A stretch of DNA of 24,091 bases, taken from CAZKUN01 sp964555935 (lineage in GTDB: Bacteria > Armatimonadota > Zipacnadia > Zipacnadales > VGFC01). Below the pieces are notes generated by a model. The model made no database searches, was not told the origin of the DNA, and saw nothing but the letters and a program-made list of their open reading frames with translations. The stretch spans positions 1-24,091 of the forward strand of contig CAZKUN010000140.1 of assembly GCA_964555935.1 (NCBI GenBank), written 5' to 3'. Positions 8,593 to 16,211 of this stretch are shown in pieces; positions within the stretch are counted from its first letter, which is position 1; each line of letters starts with the position of its first letter. The translations under genes were made by a program, and so were the position numbers.

Positions 8593-9372
8593 ATGGACAT
8601 TGACAGAAGCCAACTGGTCGAGATGCTCAGAGTTGACGAGTTCCCGCGCTCGTCGAAGTACGATCCCATCTGGGTGTTCGAAAACGAGATGGGCCCGAAC
8701 GTGCTTTGGATCACCGAGGCTCTGAGTCAGGTGATGGATCTGAAGCCTGGCATGCGGGTACTGGACATGGCCTGCGGAAGGGCGATGAGTTCGATATTCC
8801 TGGCCAAGGAGTTCGGGGTGGAGGTGTGGGCCACGGATCTCTGGGTCACGCCGACGGACAACTGGCAGCGCATCCGCGAGGCCGGAGTCGCCGACAGCGT
8901 GCACCCCATCTACGCCGAGGCGCGCTCGTTGCCGTATGCCGAGGGGTTCTTCGATGCGATTGTCAGCCTGGATGGTTTCCACTACTTCGGGACTGATGTC
9001 CACTACCTCGAGTTCTACATGCTCAAGCTGCTCAAGCCAGGAGGACAGATCGGCATCGTGAGCCCGGCGTCGCCAGAGGAGGTGCCACAGCCCCCGCCTG
9101 AGCACCGGAGCAACGAGTGGCACTGGATGAACTCGGTGGACTGGTGGCGGCGCCACTGGGAGCGTTGCCCTGGGCTTGAGGTGGAGTTGGCCGAAGCGCT
9201 TCCGCGGGGGTGTGAGTTGTGGATACATTGGCACGAGGCCCTGGATCCAACGGGCATGAGCCATCAGGGCGAGGAGGGGGCCGCGTCCGAGCTTGCTCAG
9301 CTCCGCGCCGACGGGGGCCGGCACCTGGGCTTCGTCCGGATGGTGGCGAGGCGGACGGGCGCGGCTGAGTGA
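8593..9372 (+). CDS. Class I SAM-dependent methyltransferase
   Basis: The start at 8593 (MDIDRSQLVEML) is chosen because GGGGGAG (8580-8586) is six bases upstream. The ATG at 8587 touches that site, and the longer frame to 8449 encodes atypical sequence. The Rossmann-type motif I is VLDMACGRAMS (D58 to S65), followed by the acidic strand VWATDLW, the post-motif FDAIVSLDGFHYFG and LLKPGGQIGIV. This is the ordinary layout of a Methyltransf_11/25-type enzyme. The N-terminal LRVDEFPRSSKYDP and NEMGPNVLWITEAL resemble a family of free-standing methyltransferases also found in Firmicutes, from general knowledge. The substrate is unknown, and with no signal peptide the protein is cytoplasmic. The gene is 150 bp after the LamG gene on the same strand and ends seven bases from the convergent gene at 9380. 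Confidence 0.88.
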   Translation: MDIDRSQLVEMLRVDEFPRSSKYDPIWVFENEMGPNVLWITEALSQVMDLKPGMRVLDMACGRAMSSIFLAKEFGVEVWATDLWVTPTDNWQRIREAGVADSVHPIYAEARSLPYAEGFFDAIVSLDGFHYFGTDVHYLEFYMLKLLKPGGQIGIVSPASPEEVPQPPPEHRSNEWHWMNSVDWWRRHWERCPGLEVELAEALPRGCELWIHWHEALDPTGMSHQGEEGAASELAQLRADGGRHLGFVRMVARRTGAAE

Positions 9373-9379
9373 AGATCGT

Positions 9380-11437
9380 CTACGTACCGCAAGCGGTCGG
9401 CCCGACCATCATGAGCGCCACATCCCTCTGCTCGATCCCGTCTTGGACGTCCATCTCAACATCCAGCACGACCATCCCCCTGCCGGGGACGCGCAGGTTC
9501 CAGATGCGCGATTCCGCGACGGGAGGGGCTTGGCCGGGGAAGGCCGTCGCCACCTCGATGCGCTTGATGGGACGGTGCAGATCGAGTTCGGCGATGACGT
9601 AATGCGGAGCGCTGTTGTCCACCAGGAGGCGCACCCGCCCAGGCCCCATGTCGAGCGCGCGGACGTTGATGGACTCGTCACCGGCCTTGACCTCCACCGC
9701 GTCGGCGGCTCCGCAAATGGTCTCCGCGCAGGCATCCAGGAAGCTGTCGGACACCTTGCGGAAATACAACTCATCGAAGTAGAAAGGCGGGTCCGGCAGG
9801 TCCATCAGATCTTCTGGGATGATCTCGGGATCGTCGGTGATTGAGACCTCGGCCGGTGGGATGTCCCCATACGCGGCGAAGCCCAATTCGTTCGGCCCGT
9901 GGCAGTCTGAGAATCTGTGCGTGGTTTCCGGGAGCCATTCAGGCAATCCGCCCACCATGATCACCGGTCCCTGGTCGCGCGCCAGCACGGATTCGAGTTG
10001 CTCACGGGGGAAGAGATGCGGGTTCAGAACCACCAGCGGCCCTTGGACAGCGCCGGTGTCCGCAACGTCAACCACGCAATGCAATGGCGCGCCGCGGGTC
10101 ATCAGTTCATAGAGAAGCTTGTGCGTGCTATAGCGACGGGTGGCGAGGTAATCATCAAGTTGGTTGGCGTGAGCCTCATCAGACCAGACCACCGTCGCGC
10201 CGAGAACGCCCCGCGGGTCCGTCCCGTATCCCAGCTCCCACCATCGCCGCAGCCACTCCCACTCGTGGGGGCGTATGCCGTCGGCCAGGCACACCAGCGC
10301 CCCCGAGACGCAGCGACGCAGATCGCCGGATTCCTGGCGGAACAGGCTGCTGTGGCAGTAGATCTCTCGCTCGAGCAAGGTCGGCCCGTGTAGGAGGACG
10401 TCCCACTGCTCGTTCACATCGTGGGCGCTGTTGATGCACCAGAGCTTGCGGTTGGGGACGGCCGCGGAGATGAGCAGCACGGTGGCCTGGAAGTCGTAGT
10501 GTGGATCCGCCGCGCGCCCGCTCTCGCCACCGATGATGACTCCCGGCGCGACCGTCTCGATGACGAAACCATCCGCCCCCGCCGCTGCAATGCGCTGGTA
10601 GTCAACGCCGTGTCGGTACAGCGCCTGGAATGGGTCGCGCGTCAACGCGTTGTTGAGGATGACCTTCTTGCCCTCGGCGTGGACGACGCTGATGACCTTC
10701 TCGCAGAACTGCACCATCCGATCGGCGTGGAAGTGGATCCACTCGGCCCGAGCATGGCGCCAAATCCACGCGGAGCGCTCGGTCACGACGCCCGGCTCAT
10801 CGCCGGCTTCGGGGCCGATGGTCTCCGGCAACTCGCAGCCCGCGTGGGCACAGAATTGCGCGGTCATGTCGGCGGAGTAATCGGCCTTGTATAGCGGGTA
10901 GCGCGGGTGGCAGTAGCCGTCGCCCTGGTGGTATCCATCGAAACCGTAGTCGCGGAGCACCGCGCCGAGTTGTCGGGTGAAGAAGTCCTCGTATAGCGAT
11001 CCATCGGACAGGTGCTTGAATGGCGAGATCGATCCGGTCCGCTCGCCCTCGTTGGTGATGTTGAGGATCTCCGGGTGCTCGGCGATCCACGTGGGGCTGG
11101 CGCAGACGTCGAAAACGCAGAAGAAGACCGCGATGCCGTGGCTCTGGAGCGCCCTGACAAGCCTCAGCAACTGGGCCCGCGTCCAGTCCTGACGCGCGCG
11201 TTGGTAGTTACTCGGATGGCCTCCGTACGAGCCGCAGTCGGGTGGCAGAAGTGTCTCATCCAGCGTGCCGGCGTGCGTGTGGACGAACTCAGGCGTGTAG
11301 ACAAACAGCGACACGGCGTCCGGGACGAGGCCGGCGCCCTGCAAGTAGGCCTCGACGCCATAGTCCGCCAGCTCATTGTCGAACCCAATGAGTTCCACCC
11401 ACAGCAGCGCCTCGTAAGGTCGCTTGAGATCGTTCAT
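9380..11437 (-). CDS. Intracellular TIM-barrel glycosidase-like protein
   Basis: The start is ATG at 11437 with AGGGTGA just upstream. There is no signal peptide, unlike the other glycosidase-like proteins here, so it should act in the cytoplasm. Length is 685 residues. Residues 1-430 look like a TIM barrel: YEALLWVELIGFDN, LLRLVRALQSHGIAVFFCVFD, DYGFDGYHQGDGYCH (D167, D173), VHAEGKKVILNNAL, ADGFVIETVAPG. A region at about 460-560 with GPLVVLNPHLFPREQLESV and GPVIMVGGLP resembles the GATase-like trimerisation domain of GH42 beta-galactosidases, and a beta-rich C-terminal domain follows. The overall order (barrel, GATase-like, beta) is GH42-like, but I do not see the GH42 catalytic motifs and do not claim the activity. 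It is divergent from the epimerase-like gene, suggesting joint regulation. Confidence 0.72.
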   Translation of the reverse strand: MNDLKRPYEALLWVELIGFDNELADYGVEAYLQGAGLVPDAVSLFVYTPEFVHTHAGTLDETLLPPDCGSYGGHPSNYQRARQDWTRAQLLRLVRALQSHGIAVFFCVFDVCASPTWIAEHPEILNITNEGERTGSISPFKHLSDGSLYEDFFTRQLGAVLRDYGFDGYHQGDGYCHPRYPLYKADYSADMTAQFCAHAGCELPETIGPEAGDEPGVVTERSAWIWRHARAEWIHFHADRMVQFCEKVISVVHAEGKKVILNNALTRDPFQALYRHGVDYQRIAAAGADGFVIETVAPGVIIGGESGRAADPHYDFQATVLLISAAVPNRKLWCINSAHDVNEQWDVLLHGPTLLEREIYCHSSLFRQESGDLRRCVSGALVCLADGIRPHEWEWLRRWWELGYGTDPRGVLGATVVWSDEAHANQLDDYLATRRYSTHKLLYELMTRGAPLHCVVDVADTGAVQGPLVVLNPHLFPREQLESVLARDQGPVIMVGGLPEWLPETTHRFSDCHGPNELGFAAYGDIPPAEVSITDDPEIIPEDLMDLPDPPFYFDELYFRKVSDSFLDACAETICGAADAVEVKAGDESINVRALDMGPGRVRLLVDNSAPHYVIAELDLHRPIKRIEVATAFPGQAPPVAESRIWNLRVPGRGMVVLDVEMDVQDGIEQRDVALMMVGPTACGT

Positions 11438-11580
11438 CGATCACCCTAACTCCGGCAGTCGCTGGTGCTCCCACGCGATGGGTGGTTCGCCGCGCGCGCG
11501 ACCGCCCCTGCGGGCAGGTGCGCGGGGCGAATGACCGGAAGCTGATGCGCGGCAGGCAACCCGCGACACACGGAGAGACC
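11438..11580. promoter_or_regulatory. Divergent intergenic region
   Basis: 143 bp lie between the TIM-barrel gene (-) and the epimerase-like gene (+). Both promoters are expected here. It is GC-rich (CGCGCGCGACC and GCCCCTGCGGGCAGG near 11495-11520), and no convincing promoter hexamers or operator are visible. Confidence 0.3.
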
Positions 11581-12936
11581 ATGAGCTGGGAATGCCCGGA
11601 TCCGTTGCGCATCGATGCCAACCTCAACAGCTTCATCGACGCATATCGCGACAACTACCTGCGTTTCTTCCTGGAGCGATTCCAGTCCGACCATCGCCCA
11701 GGCTACCGCGGCGGGTACTTCAACATCAACTCGGTCACGGGCAAGCCGCACGCTCACCGTTGCTGTTTCTCGTGGACGGACGGTCGGAGCCTGGCAGAGC
11801 TGTCGATCTGTCATCTGCTCGCCCTCGGCGACCGTGAGGTAACGCGCGAGTATGCCCAGCACATCCGCGACGCGCTCGTCGAACGGTGGGAACTGAACGG
11901 GTACCTGCCGCACGTGGTGGATGACGCGACGAACCGAGCGACCGGCGATCCTCTGAACGTGAAGATCGGCCCGGATGGTTCGAGCTACTCTCACATGTTC
12001 GTCATGAACGGGTTGCTGCAGCACGACCTGATCTTCACCGATGCGGAAGCGGGCGAGGTGGGGAAGACGCTCTTCGAATCGCTCCGCGACGCGCTCGCCA
12101 GGGACCGGTTCATTGAGGCTGACGCGCCTCGGCCCGCCGGCGAAAGAGCGCAAGGACCGTTCATGATCGCGCTCGGGGCAATGGCCGACATCCTGGAGAC
12201 GTTGGCCGTCTGCCACCAACCCTCATCGCCTGAGTTTCAGGCGGCGGCTCGACCATTCGTGGATCTTGGCAACGAGTGTGTCAGCCATATCCTCGCCAAC
12301 CACCACCGCGCGCAGGACGACGCGTTCTGGGAGGTCAGTCGCGGCGGCGAGCCCGTGCCCGACGAAGTCGGCCGCGTTGTCACCGACCCCGGCCACGCGA
12401 TCGAGTTCACGGCATTCGCCGCCCGGTTCGCGGTATTCCTGCCCGAAGGGGAGCGCCGGTCGCTGCGCGAAACGGCCCGGGGCATCTTCCTGTGGGCTGC
12501 CGGCAATGGCTTCCATCCACACCGCGATCTGGTCCGCAAGAACATCGACCGGAACACGCTGCGCGCGATCCCGAACGATTGCGTCGAGGACATCGCGGAT
12601 CGCGTGAGCGATGCGGTTGCGCGGGAGCATTTCGGCCGACAGACCGAGCCCACGCGCCTTGTCACCTACCCGTGGTGGGCGTTGATGGAGCTACTCGCGG
12701 CGGGGGCCGTTCTTCGTCATGTCGGCCCGCCCGATGATGTGGACGCTCTCGTGCTGCGGGCGGCGAGGGGGATCTTCAACTACTTCCCAAACGACGCCAT
12801 CGACGGCTTGTGCTATCAGAACATCGGCGATGGGTTCTTCGACTACATCGACATCCCGCCCGCGACGCCGACGCTTGATCTGATGCACAGCCATCGATCG
12901 ATGCGGCTCTTCCTGCGCGAGGTGGATGGGGCTTAG
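11581..12936 (+). CDS. N-acylglucosamine 2-epimerase (AGE) superfamily-like (alpha/alpha)6-barrel protein
   Basis: The ATG at 11581 follows GGAGAG with normal spacing; the longer frame to 11482 adds an Arg-rich, non-conserved tail. The 451-residue protein has no signal peptide. The clearest family mark is DPGHAIEFTAFAARFAVFLP (H272, E275), which matches the PGHxxE helix of AGE/cellobiose-2-epimerase-type enzymes. LGDREVTREYAQHIRDALVERW, a SSYSHMFVMNGLLQHDL helix and VTYPWWALMELLAAGAVL also fit alternating alpha-barrel helices. Known relatives epimerise or isomerise sugars, for example N-acetylglucosamine to N-acetylmannosamine. A six-hairpin glycosidase is an alternative reading. Role inferred: sugar interconversion on material released by the divergent TIM-barrel enzyme. 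The 3' end faces the hairpin-rich spacer. Confidence 0.68.
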   Translation: MSWECPDPLRIDANLNSFIDAYRDNYLRFFLERFQSDHRPGYRGGYFNINSVTGKPHAHRCCFSWTDGRSLAELSICHLLALGDREVTREYAQHIRDALVERWELNGYLPHVVDDATNRATGDPLNVKIGPDGSSYSHMFVMNGLLQHDLIFTDAEAGEVGKTLFESLRDALARDRFIEADAPRPAGERAQGPFMIALGAMADILETLAVCHQPSSPEFQAAARPFVDLGNECVSHILANHHRAQDDAFWEVSRGGEPVPDEVGRVVTDPGHAIEFTAFAARFAVFLPEGERRSLRETARGIFLWAAGNGFHPHRDLVRKNIDRNTLRAIPNDCVEDIADRVSDAVAREHFGRQTEPTRLVTYPWWALMELLAAGAVLRHVGPPDDVDALVLRAARGIFNYFPNDAIDGLCYQNIGDGFFDYIDIPPATPTLDLMHSHRSMRLFLREVDGA

Positions 12937-12977
12937 TGCTTGCGCGGTATGGCGAGCCGCGGCGACGAGGGTGTGGT

Positions 12978-13003
12978 TGTTTGTCGTCACGTGACGACAA
13001 ACA
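12978..13003. repeat. 26-bp perfect palindrome
   Basis: The sequence TGTTTGTCGTCAC and its exact reverse complement meet with no spacer, centred on CACGTG between 12990 and 12991. Next pair outward (12977/13004) fails. It lies 42 bp after the stop of the epimerase-like gene in a convergent spacer, so it may act as a bidirectional terminator stem or as a dimeric-protein site. There is no T-tract. Confidence 0.85.
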
Positions 13004-13056
13004 GCGCCGGCACGGGAATGCTGATGACGCGAAATGACCCGCACGGGGTCCATAAG

Positions 13057-13124
13057 TGGTTTCAAAGCCCCCGTAGGTCGAAGCTCCAGCTTCGACCGGC
13101 CCGGTTGTTGGGGTTCTGAAACCA
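13057..13124. repeat. Nested inverted repeat, REP/MITE-like
   Basis: An outer arm (13057-13071) pairs with 13110-13124 over 15 positions with one mismatch and one G-T. Inside it, GGTCGAAGCT (13076-13085) pairs perfectly with AGCTTCGACC (13088-13097) across a two-base loop. The 68-bp unit ends three bases before the stop codon of the membrane-protein gene on the other strand. It resembles repetitive extragenic palindromes. It could also serve as a terminator for the convergent genes. Confidence 0.7.
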
Positions 13125-13127
13125 GCG

Positions 13128-15077
13128 CTAGTACGCCCAGAAACGGTACGTCGGGAAACGGCCGATCGCGCCGATGAGACCCCACAGCCCGCCCATGAGG
13201 AACTCGCCCAGCACGAGCCCCACGAACAGCGGCACGAGCCGGCTGTAGAGCTTGTTTCCACCATATCGGATCACCAGACCCTTGATCACCCACGCCACGA
13301 ACAGCGGGACCCATAGCAGACCGATGAACCAGATGCTCGACGCCGCGAAGCCGACGGGATGGAATGGCCACCAGACGTAGCGTTGGCGCAGCAGCATCAG
13401 GGCCACGGTGAAGGCGGCGCCCACTCCCAGCGCGCCCAGCTTGCTGAGGTTGGGCGGGCGGCGATAGGCCAGCCAACTCGCGGGGCGGCTGAAACCTCCA
13501 TTGCCCAGGTACGGCGCGTCGGTGCCGAGGGTCGCGAAGCCGTGGGTCGATCCCAAACGCACGAGGCTGCCCACGGTTGCGACCGCGCCGACGACCGCCG
13601 CTATCCCGATGGCCGCGAGCATTCCCGAGCCTCTGACGCCCCGCCTCTCGCCGAGGCTGAGCCCCTCCAGGCCGTGGGGCATGGGGTGACTGCGCTGCAC
13701 TCGTTCGAGCCACCAGAGCAGGCTGAGACCCACGATGCTCTTCTGCCCCCACATCTTCGATCCGCCGATGTTGACCATCATCGCAAGCGGGCCGGTGAAG
13801 AGGTCGTGGACCGGCAGGCCAAACTCGGCGCGCATCCGAGTCATCGCCAGAGACATCAGCAGATACGCCACCAGATAGACCACTGCCGACACGACGCTTG
13901 CGCCCAGCATCTTCACCATGAATCCCGTCAAGAGCACGCCGCCCACAGCCAGCCCCGCAAACGCGACCCGGTACGAGACGGCTTGCCTTGGTTCGTCCGC
14001 CGGGGAGACGCCCCTCAGCACGTCGCGCGCGATCTGGGTGAAGTACTTCCGACCCGCCCACAGCGCGAAGACGGCGATGCCGAGATAGGCGCCGAAGGTC
14101 TGCTCGGGCACGTGAGGCAACCCCGTCTGGAGCTGCCCGATGAGCGCGCCGACGATGAGTTCTAGCTTCCAGAACCAGTAGAAGAACCAGCACGAGAAGA
14201 GGAAGTCCTGCGGCATCAGGTAGCCAAGCCCGATGGCGAACGGATAGACCGATACCCAAGTGTTGCCCATGGCCTTCCACGGGTTGGCCTGCAGCAGCGG
14301 GCTGAGGTTGTGCGCGGTCAGCTTGAGCGACGGGAGTGATGGATATAGATGCGCCAGACCGTTCAGCAGGTCGATGCCGCCGGCGAGGGCAAGCCCGACC
14401 CACAGCAGGCCGCTCCCAAATAGGCTGGGGCCGATGAGCTTGAAGCCGGGGCTGCATACCTGAAACGGGATCTCAGTCAGCGGATATGTGAGCTTCTCCT
14501 GCTCTGTCCAACGCCGCCAGACCAACGTGTTGATGCACATCATCACGCCGAGAAGCACGAGCGCGAATCCGAGCCACATGGCGGCCGGCTTGAGCCACGG
14601 GAGCAGCCCATGGAACAACTCCGGGGAGCCGCTGCCTTCCCAGAAGTGGCGGATGGCTTCGGGGTCAGTTACGAGTAGGGAAGGGGACGGGTGCTTCGCC
14701 AGCAGGTCTCCCCAGTGGTTCTCAGGCGTGGCGTAATAGGCGCCGGCGGGGAGCATCAGCACCAGAACTTGTAGGAAGTCGTGGCCGCCGACCGCGCTGG
14801 CAAAGCTCACCATGACGTACACCACTGCGAGTTCATCCGGGCGGAGGGCCAGCCGGGGGAGCCACCGTCGGAGCGCAAGGTTGCCCAGCGCCAGCACCAG
14901 CAGCACGAACACGGCATTGAAGAACAGCGAGAGCATCGTCGGCTGGCCCGAATTCCAGACCAGCTCCATGCTCTGGATCCAGACGATGTTGAGCGGGATC
15001 AGAGCGACCGCCAGTAGCACTGCCCGCGCGCTGAGTCCTCGAACTCGAGAGGCGCGTGGGGTGTCTGCCGCCGGCAT
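13128..15077 (-). CDS. DUF6785/DUF6784-family polytopic membrane protein (OPT-like)
   Basis: The start is ATG at 15077, with GGGAG seven bases upstream. The 649-residue protein has about 12-14 hydrophobic segments spread from residue 18 to the end. Recognisable family stretches are EKLTYPLTEIPFQV, the aromatic PQDFLFSCWFFYWFWKLE, MRAEFGLPVHD, NIGGSKMWGQ and the C-terminal WWPFHPVGFA followed by LWVPLFVAWVIKG. I associate these with the DUF6785 (N-terminal) and DUF6784 (C-terminal) pair. That family is uncharacterised and distantly similar to OPT oligopeptide transporters, from memory. Role inferred: inner-membrane importer of the glycan- or glycoconjugate-derived product, since no ABC, MFS or TRAP transporter is present nearby. 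It is divergent from the isomerase/oxidoreductase/DUF4838 operon. It ends TAC TAG directly beside the nested inverted repeat. Confidence 0.85.
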   Translation of the reverse strand: MPAADTPRASRVRGLSARAVLLAVALIPLNIVWIQSMELVWNSGQPTMLSLFFNAVFVLLVLALGNLALRRWLPRLALRPDELAVVYVMVSFASAVGGHDFLQVLVLMLPAGAYYATPENHWGDLLAKHPSPSLLVTDPEAIRHFWEGSGSPELFHGLLPWLKPAAMWLGFALVLLGVMMCINTLVWRRWTEQEKLTYPLTEIPFQVCSPGFKLIGPSLFGSGLLWVGLALAGGIDLLNGLAHLYPSLPSLKLTAHNLSPLLQANPWKAMGNTWVSVYPFAIGLGYLMPQDFLFSCWFFYWFWKLELIVGALIGQLQTGLPHVPEQTFGAYLGIAVFALWAGRKYFTQIARDVLRGVSPADEPRQAVSYRVAFAGLAVGGVLLTGFMVKMLGASVVSAVVYLVAYLLMSLAMTRMRAEFGLPVHDLFTGPLAMMVNIGGSKMWGQKSIVGLSLLWWLERVQRSHPMPHGLEGLSLGERRGVRGSGMLAAIGIAAVVGAVATVGSLVRLGSTHGFATLGTDAPYLGNGGFSRPASWLAYRRPPNLSKLGALGVGAAFTVALMLLRQRYVWWPFHPVGFAASSIWFIGLLWVPLFVAWVIKGLVIRYGGNKLYSRLVPLFVGLVLGEFLMGGLWGLIGAIGRFPTYRFWAY

Positions 15078-15231
15078 CGATTATCTCCCGAGAGCGTGTG
15101 GTGAACTGCGTGGTCACTACCCATGTTAACCGCGAATGGTGGGGCAGACCTCCCGGCGGAGGGCAGCAGGCTGGTCGCCACGAAGCAGCATGGCAGTCAT
15201 CCAGACTACGCTCTATTGCGAGGGCGCTGCA
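15078..15231. promoter_or_regulatory. Divergent intergenic region
   Basis: 154 bp separate the membrane-protein gene (-) from the three-gene sugar operon (+). Promoters for both should lie here, and shared control would couple uptake to metabolism. No clear hexamers or operator are visible. Confidence 0.35.
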
Positions 15232-16206
15232 ATGAGAGTCGGCATCGACACGTTCACCATCCGCGAGCTGGGCCTCGATCCCATCCAGCAGCTCGACTAC
15301 ATCAGGAACCGCGGGTTCGAGGGCGCGCAGTTCGGCGCCTTGGGCACTGATGTGGGGCGACTCCGCGAAATCCGCGCCCACGCCGATGCGCTTGGGCTAT
15401 ACAGCCACGTATCCGTCCTGTCGCCCAATCCGTACTTCGGGGAGACATCCCGCGCTGAGCGCGTGCAAACCATCCGACAACAGATCGAGGCCGCGGCTGA
15501 GTGCGGCTGGCACGAGTTGCACAGCTTGCTCGGCGGGGAGGACACGCGGTACCGCGACCCCGTGCCGTGGCCCACGCACCTGGCGGATTCGTCCGAGCTG
15601 ATCCGGGAACTGGCGCCGGTTCTGCGGGCGCATGGTAGTCGGATCGATCTTGAGACCCATGGTGAAGTGACCACCTTCGAGCTTGTCCGCATCGCCGAGG
15701 ATGTCGGGCCCGACGTCGCCGGCATCTGCCTCGATACCGCGAACGTGCTGATCTTCGGCGAGGATCCCGTCGCCGCCGCTCGTCGAGCCGCGCCGTACAC
15801 GCACCTCACCCACGCAAAGGACGCCATATTGTACTTCAGCGACCGGGGCGTGACCCGCCAGGGCCGCCCGCCGGGTGAGGGCATCGTCGACTGGGGGCAG
15901 ATCCTGCCGATCCTCGCCGAGCACGAGCCCGATCTGCCGCTCTCGATCGAGGACCACAAGTGGCTGTTTGGCGCGTGGATGTTCGAGTCAGACTGGCTGG
16001 CCGAACAGGGCGACTTGTCCCGCGATGAGCTGGCGGAGTTCGTGCGGCTCGCGTGGGACTGCCAGCGAAGGATCGAGTCCGGAGAGCTGCCGCCGCCGGA
16101 CGAGTATGAGGAGATCCCCTACCTAGGGCAGATCGAGGACCGCCTGGCAAGCGCGCGCGAGTACTTCCACGGACTGCTCGCGCGGATGGACTGCGAGAGG
16201 AGCTAG
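15232..16206 (+). CDS. Sugar phosphate isomerase/epimerase (xylose isomerase-like TIM barrel)
   Basis: The ATG at 15232 begins MRVGIDTFTIRELGLDP, the usual first strand of this superfamily, and follows GAGGG. The longer frame to 15136 is Arg/Ser-rich and not family-like. The 324-residue protein carries the metal-ligand pattern of AP-endonuclease-2/xylose-isomerase-like barrels: E141 (DLETHGE), D168 (CLDTAN), H191/H194 (THLTHAKD) and E240 (SIEDHKW). It is cytoplasmic. Relatives isomerise or epimerise keto-sugars and inositols; many act with a Gfo/Idh/MocA dehydrogenase, as in this operon. The precise substrate cannot be read. The gene ends AGC TAG, with the ribosome binding site of the next gene (GAGAGGAG, 16195-16202) inside its last codons, so the two are probably translationally coupled. 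Confidence 0.88.
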   Translation: MRVGIDTFTIRELGLDPIQQLDYIRNRGFEGAQFGALGTDVGRLREIRAHADALGLYSHVSVLSPNPYFGETSRAERVQTIRQQIEAAAECGWHELHSLLGGEDTRYRDPVPWPTHLADSSELIRELAPVLRAHGSRIDLETHGEVTTFELVRIAEDVGPDVAGICLDTANVLIFGEDPVAAARRAAPYTHLTHAKDAILYFSDRGVTRQGRPPGEGIVDWGQILPILAEHEPDLPLSIEDHKWLFGAWMFESDWLAEQGDLSRDELAEFVRLAWDCQRRIESGELPPPDEYEEIPYLGQIEDRLASAREYFHGLLARMDCERS

Positions 16207-16211
16207 CATTG

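Noticed and set aside
8371..9324. A 317-codon minus-strand frame antisense to the methyltransferase.
   Set aside because: No motif and shadow-type composition. The plus strand has SAM-binding motifs and a ribosome binding site.
12978..13124. A CRISPR array or integration attachment site in the hairpin-rich spacer.
   Set aside because: The inverted repeats differ from one another, there are no regular spacers, and no cas, integrase or tRNA gene is near.
12691..14457. A 588-codon open frame on the minus strand, overlapping the membrane-protein gene in another frame.
   Set aside because: It is rich in Arg, Pro, Gly and Ala as expected for out-of-frame GC-rich DNA. It spans the hairpin spacer and the end of the epimerase-like gene, and it lacks family motifs. 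The DUF6785 frame explains the region.
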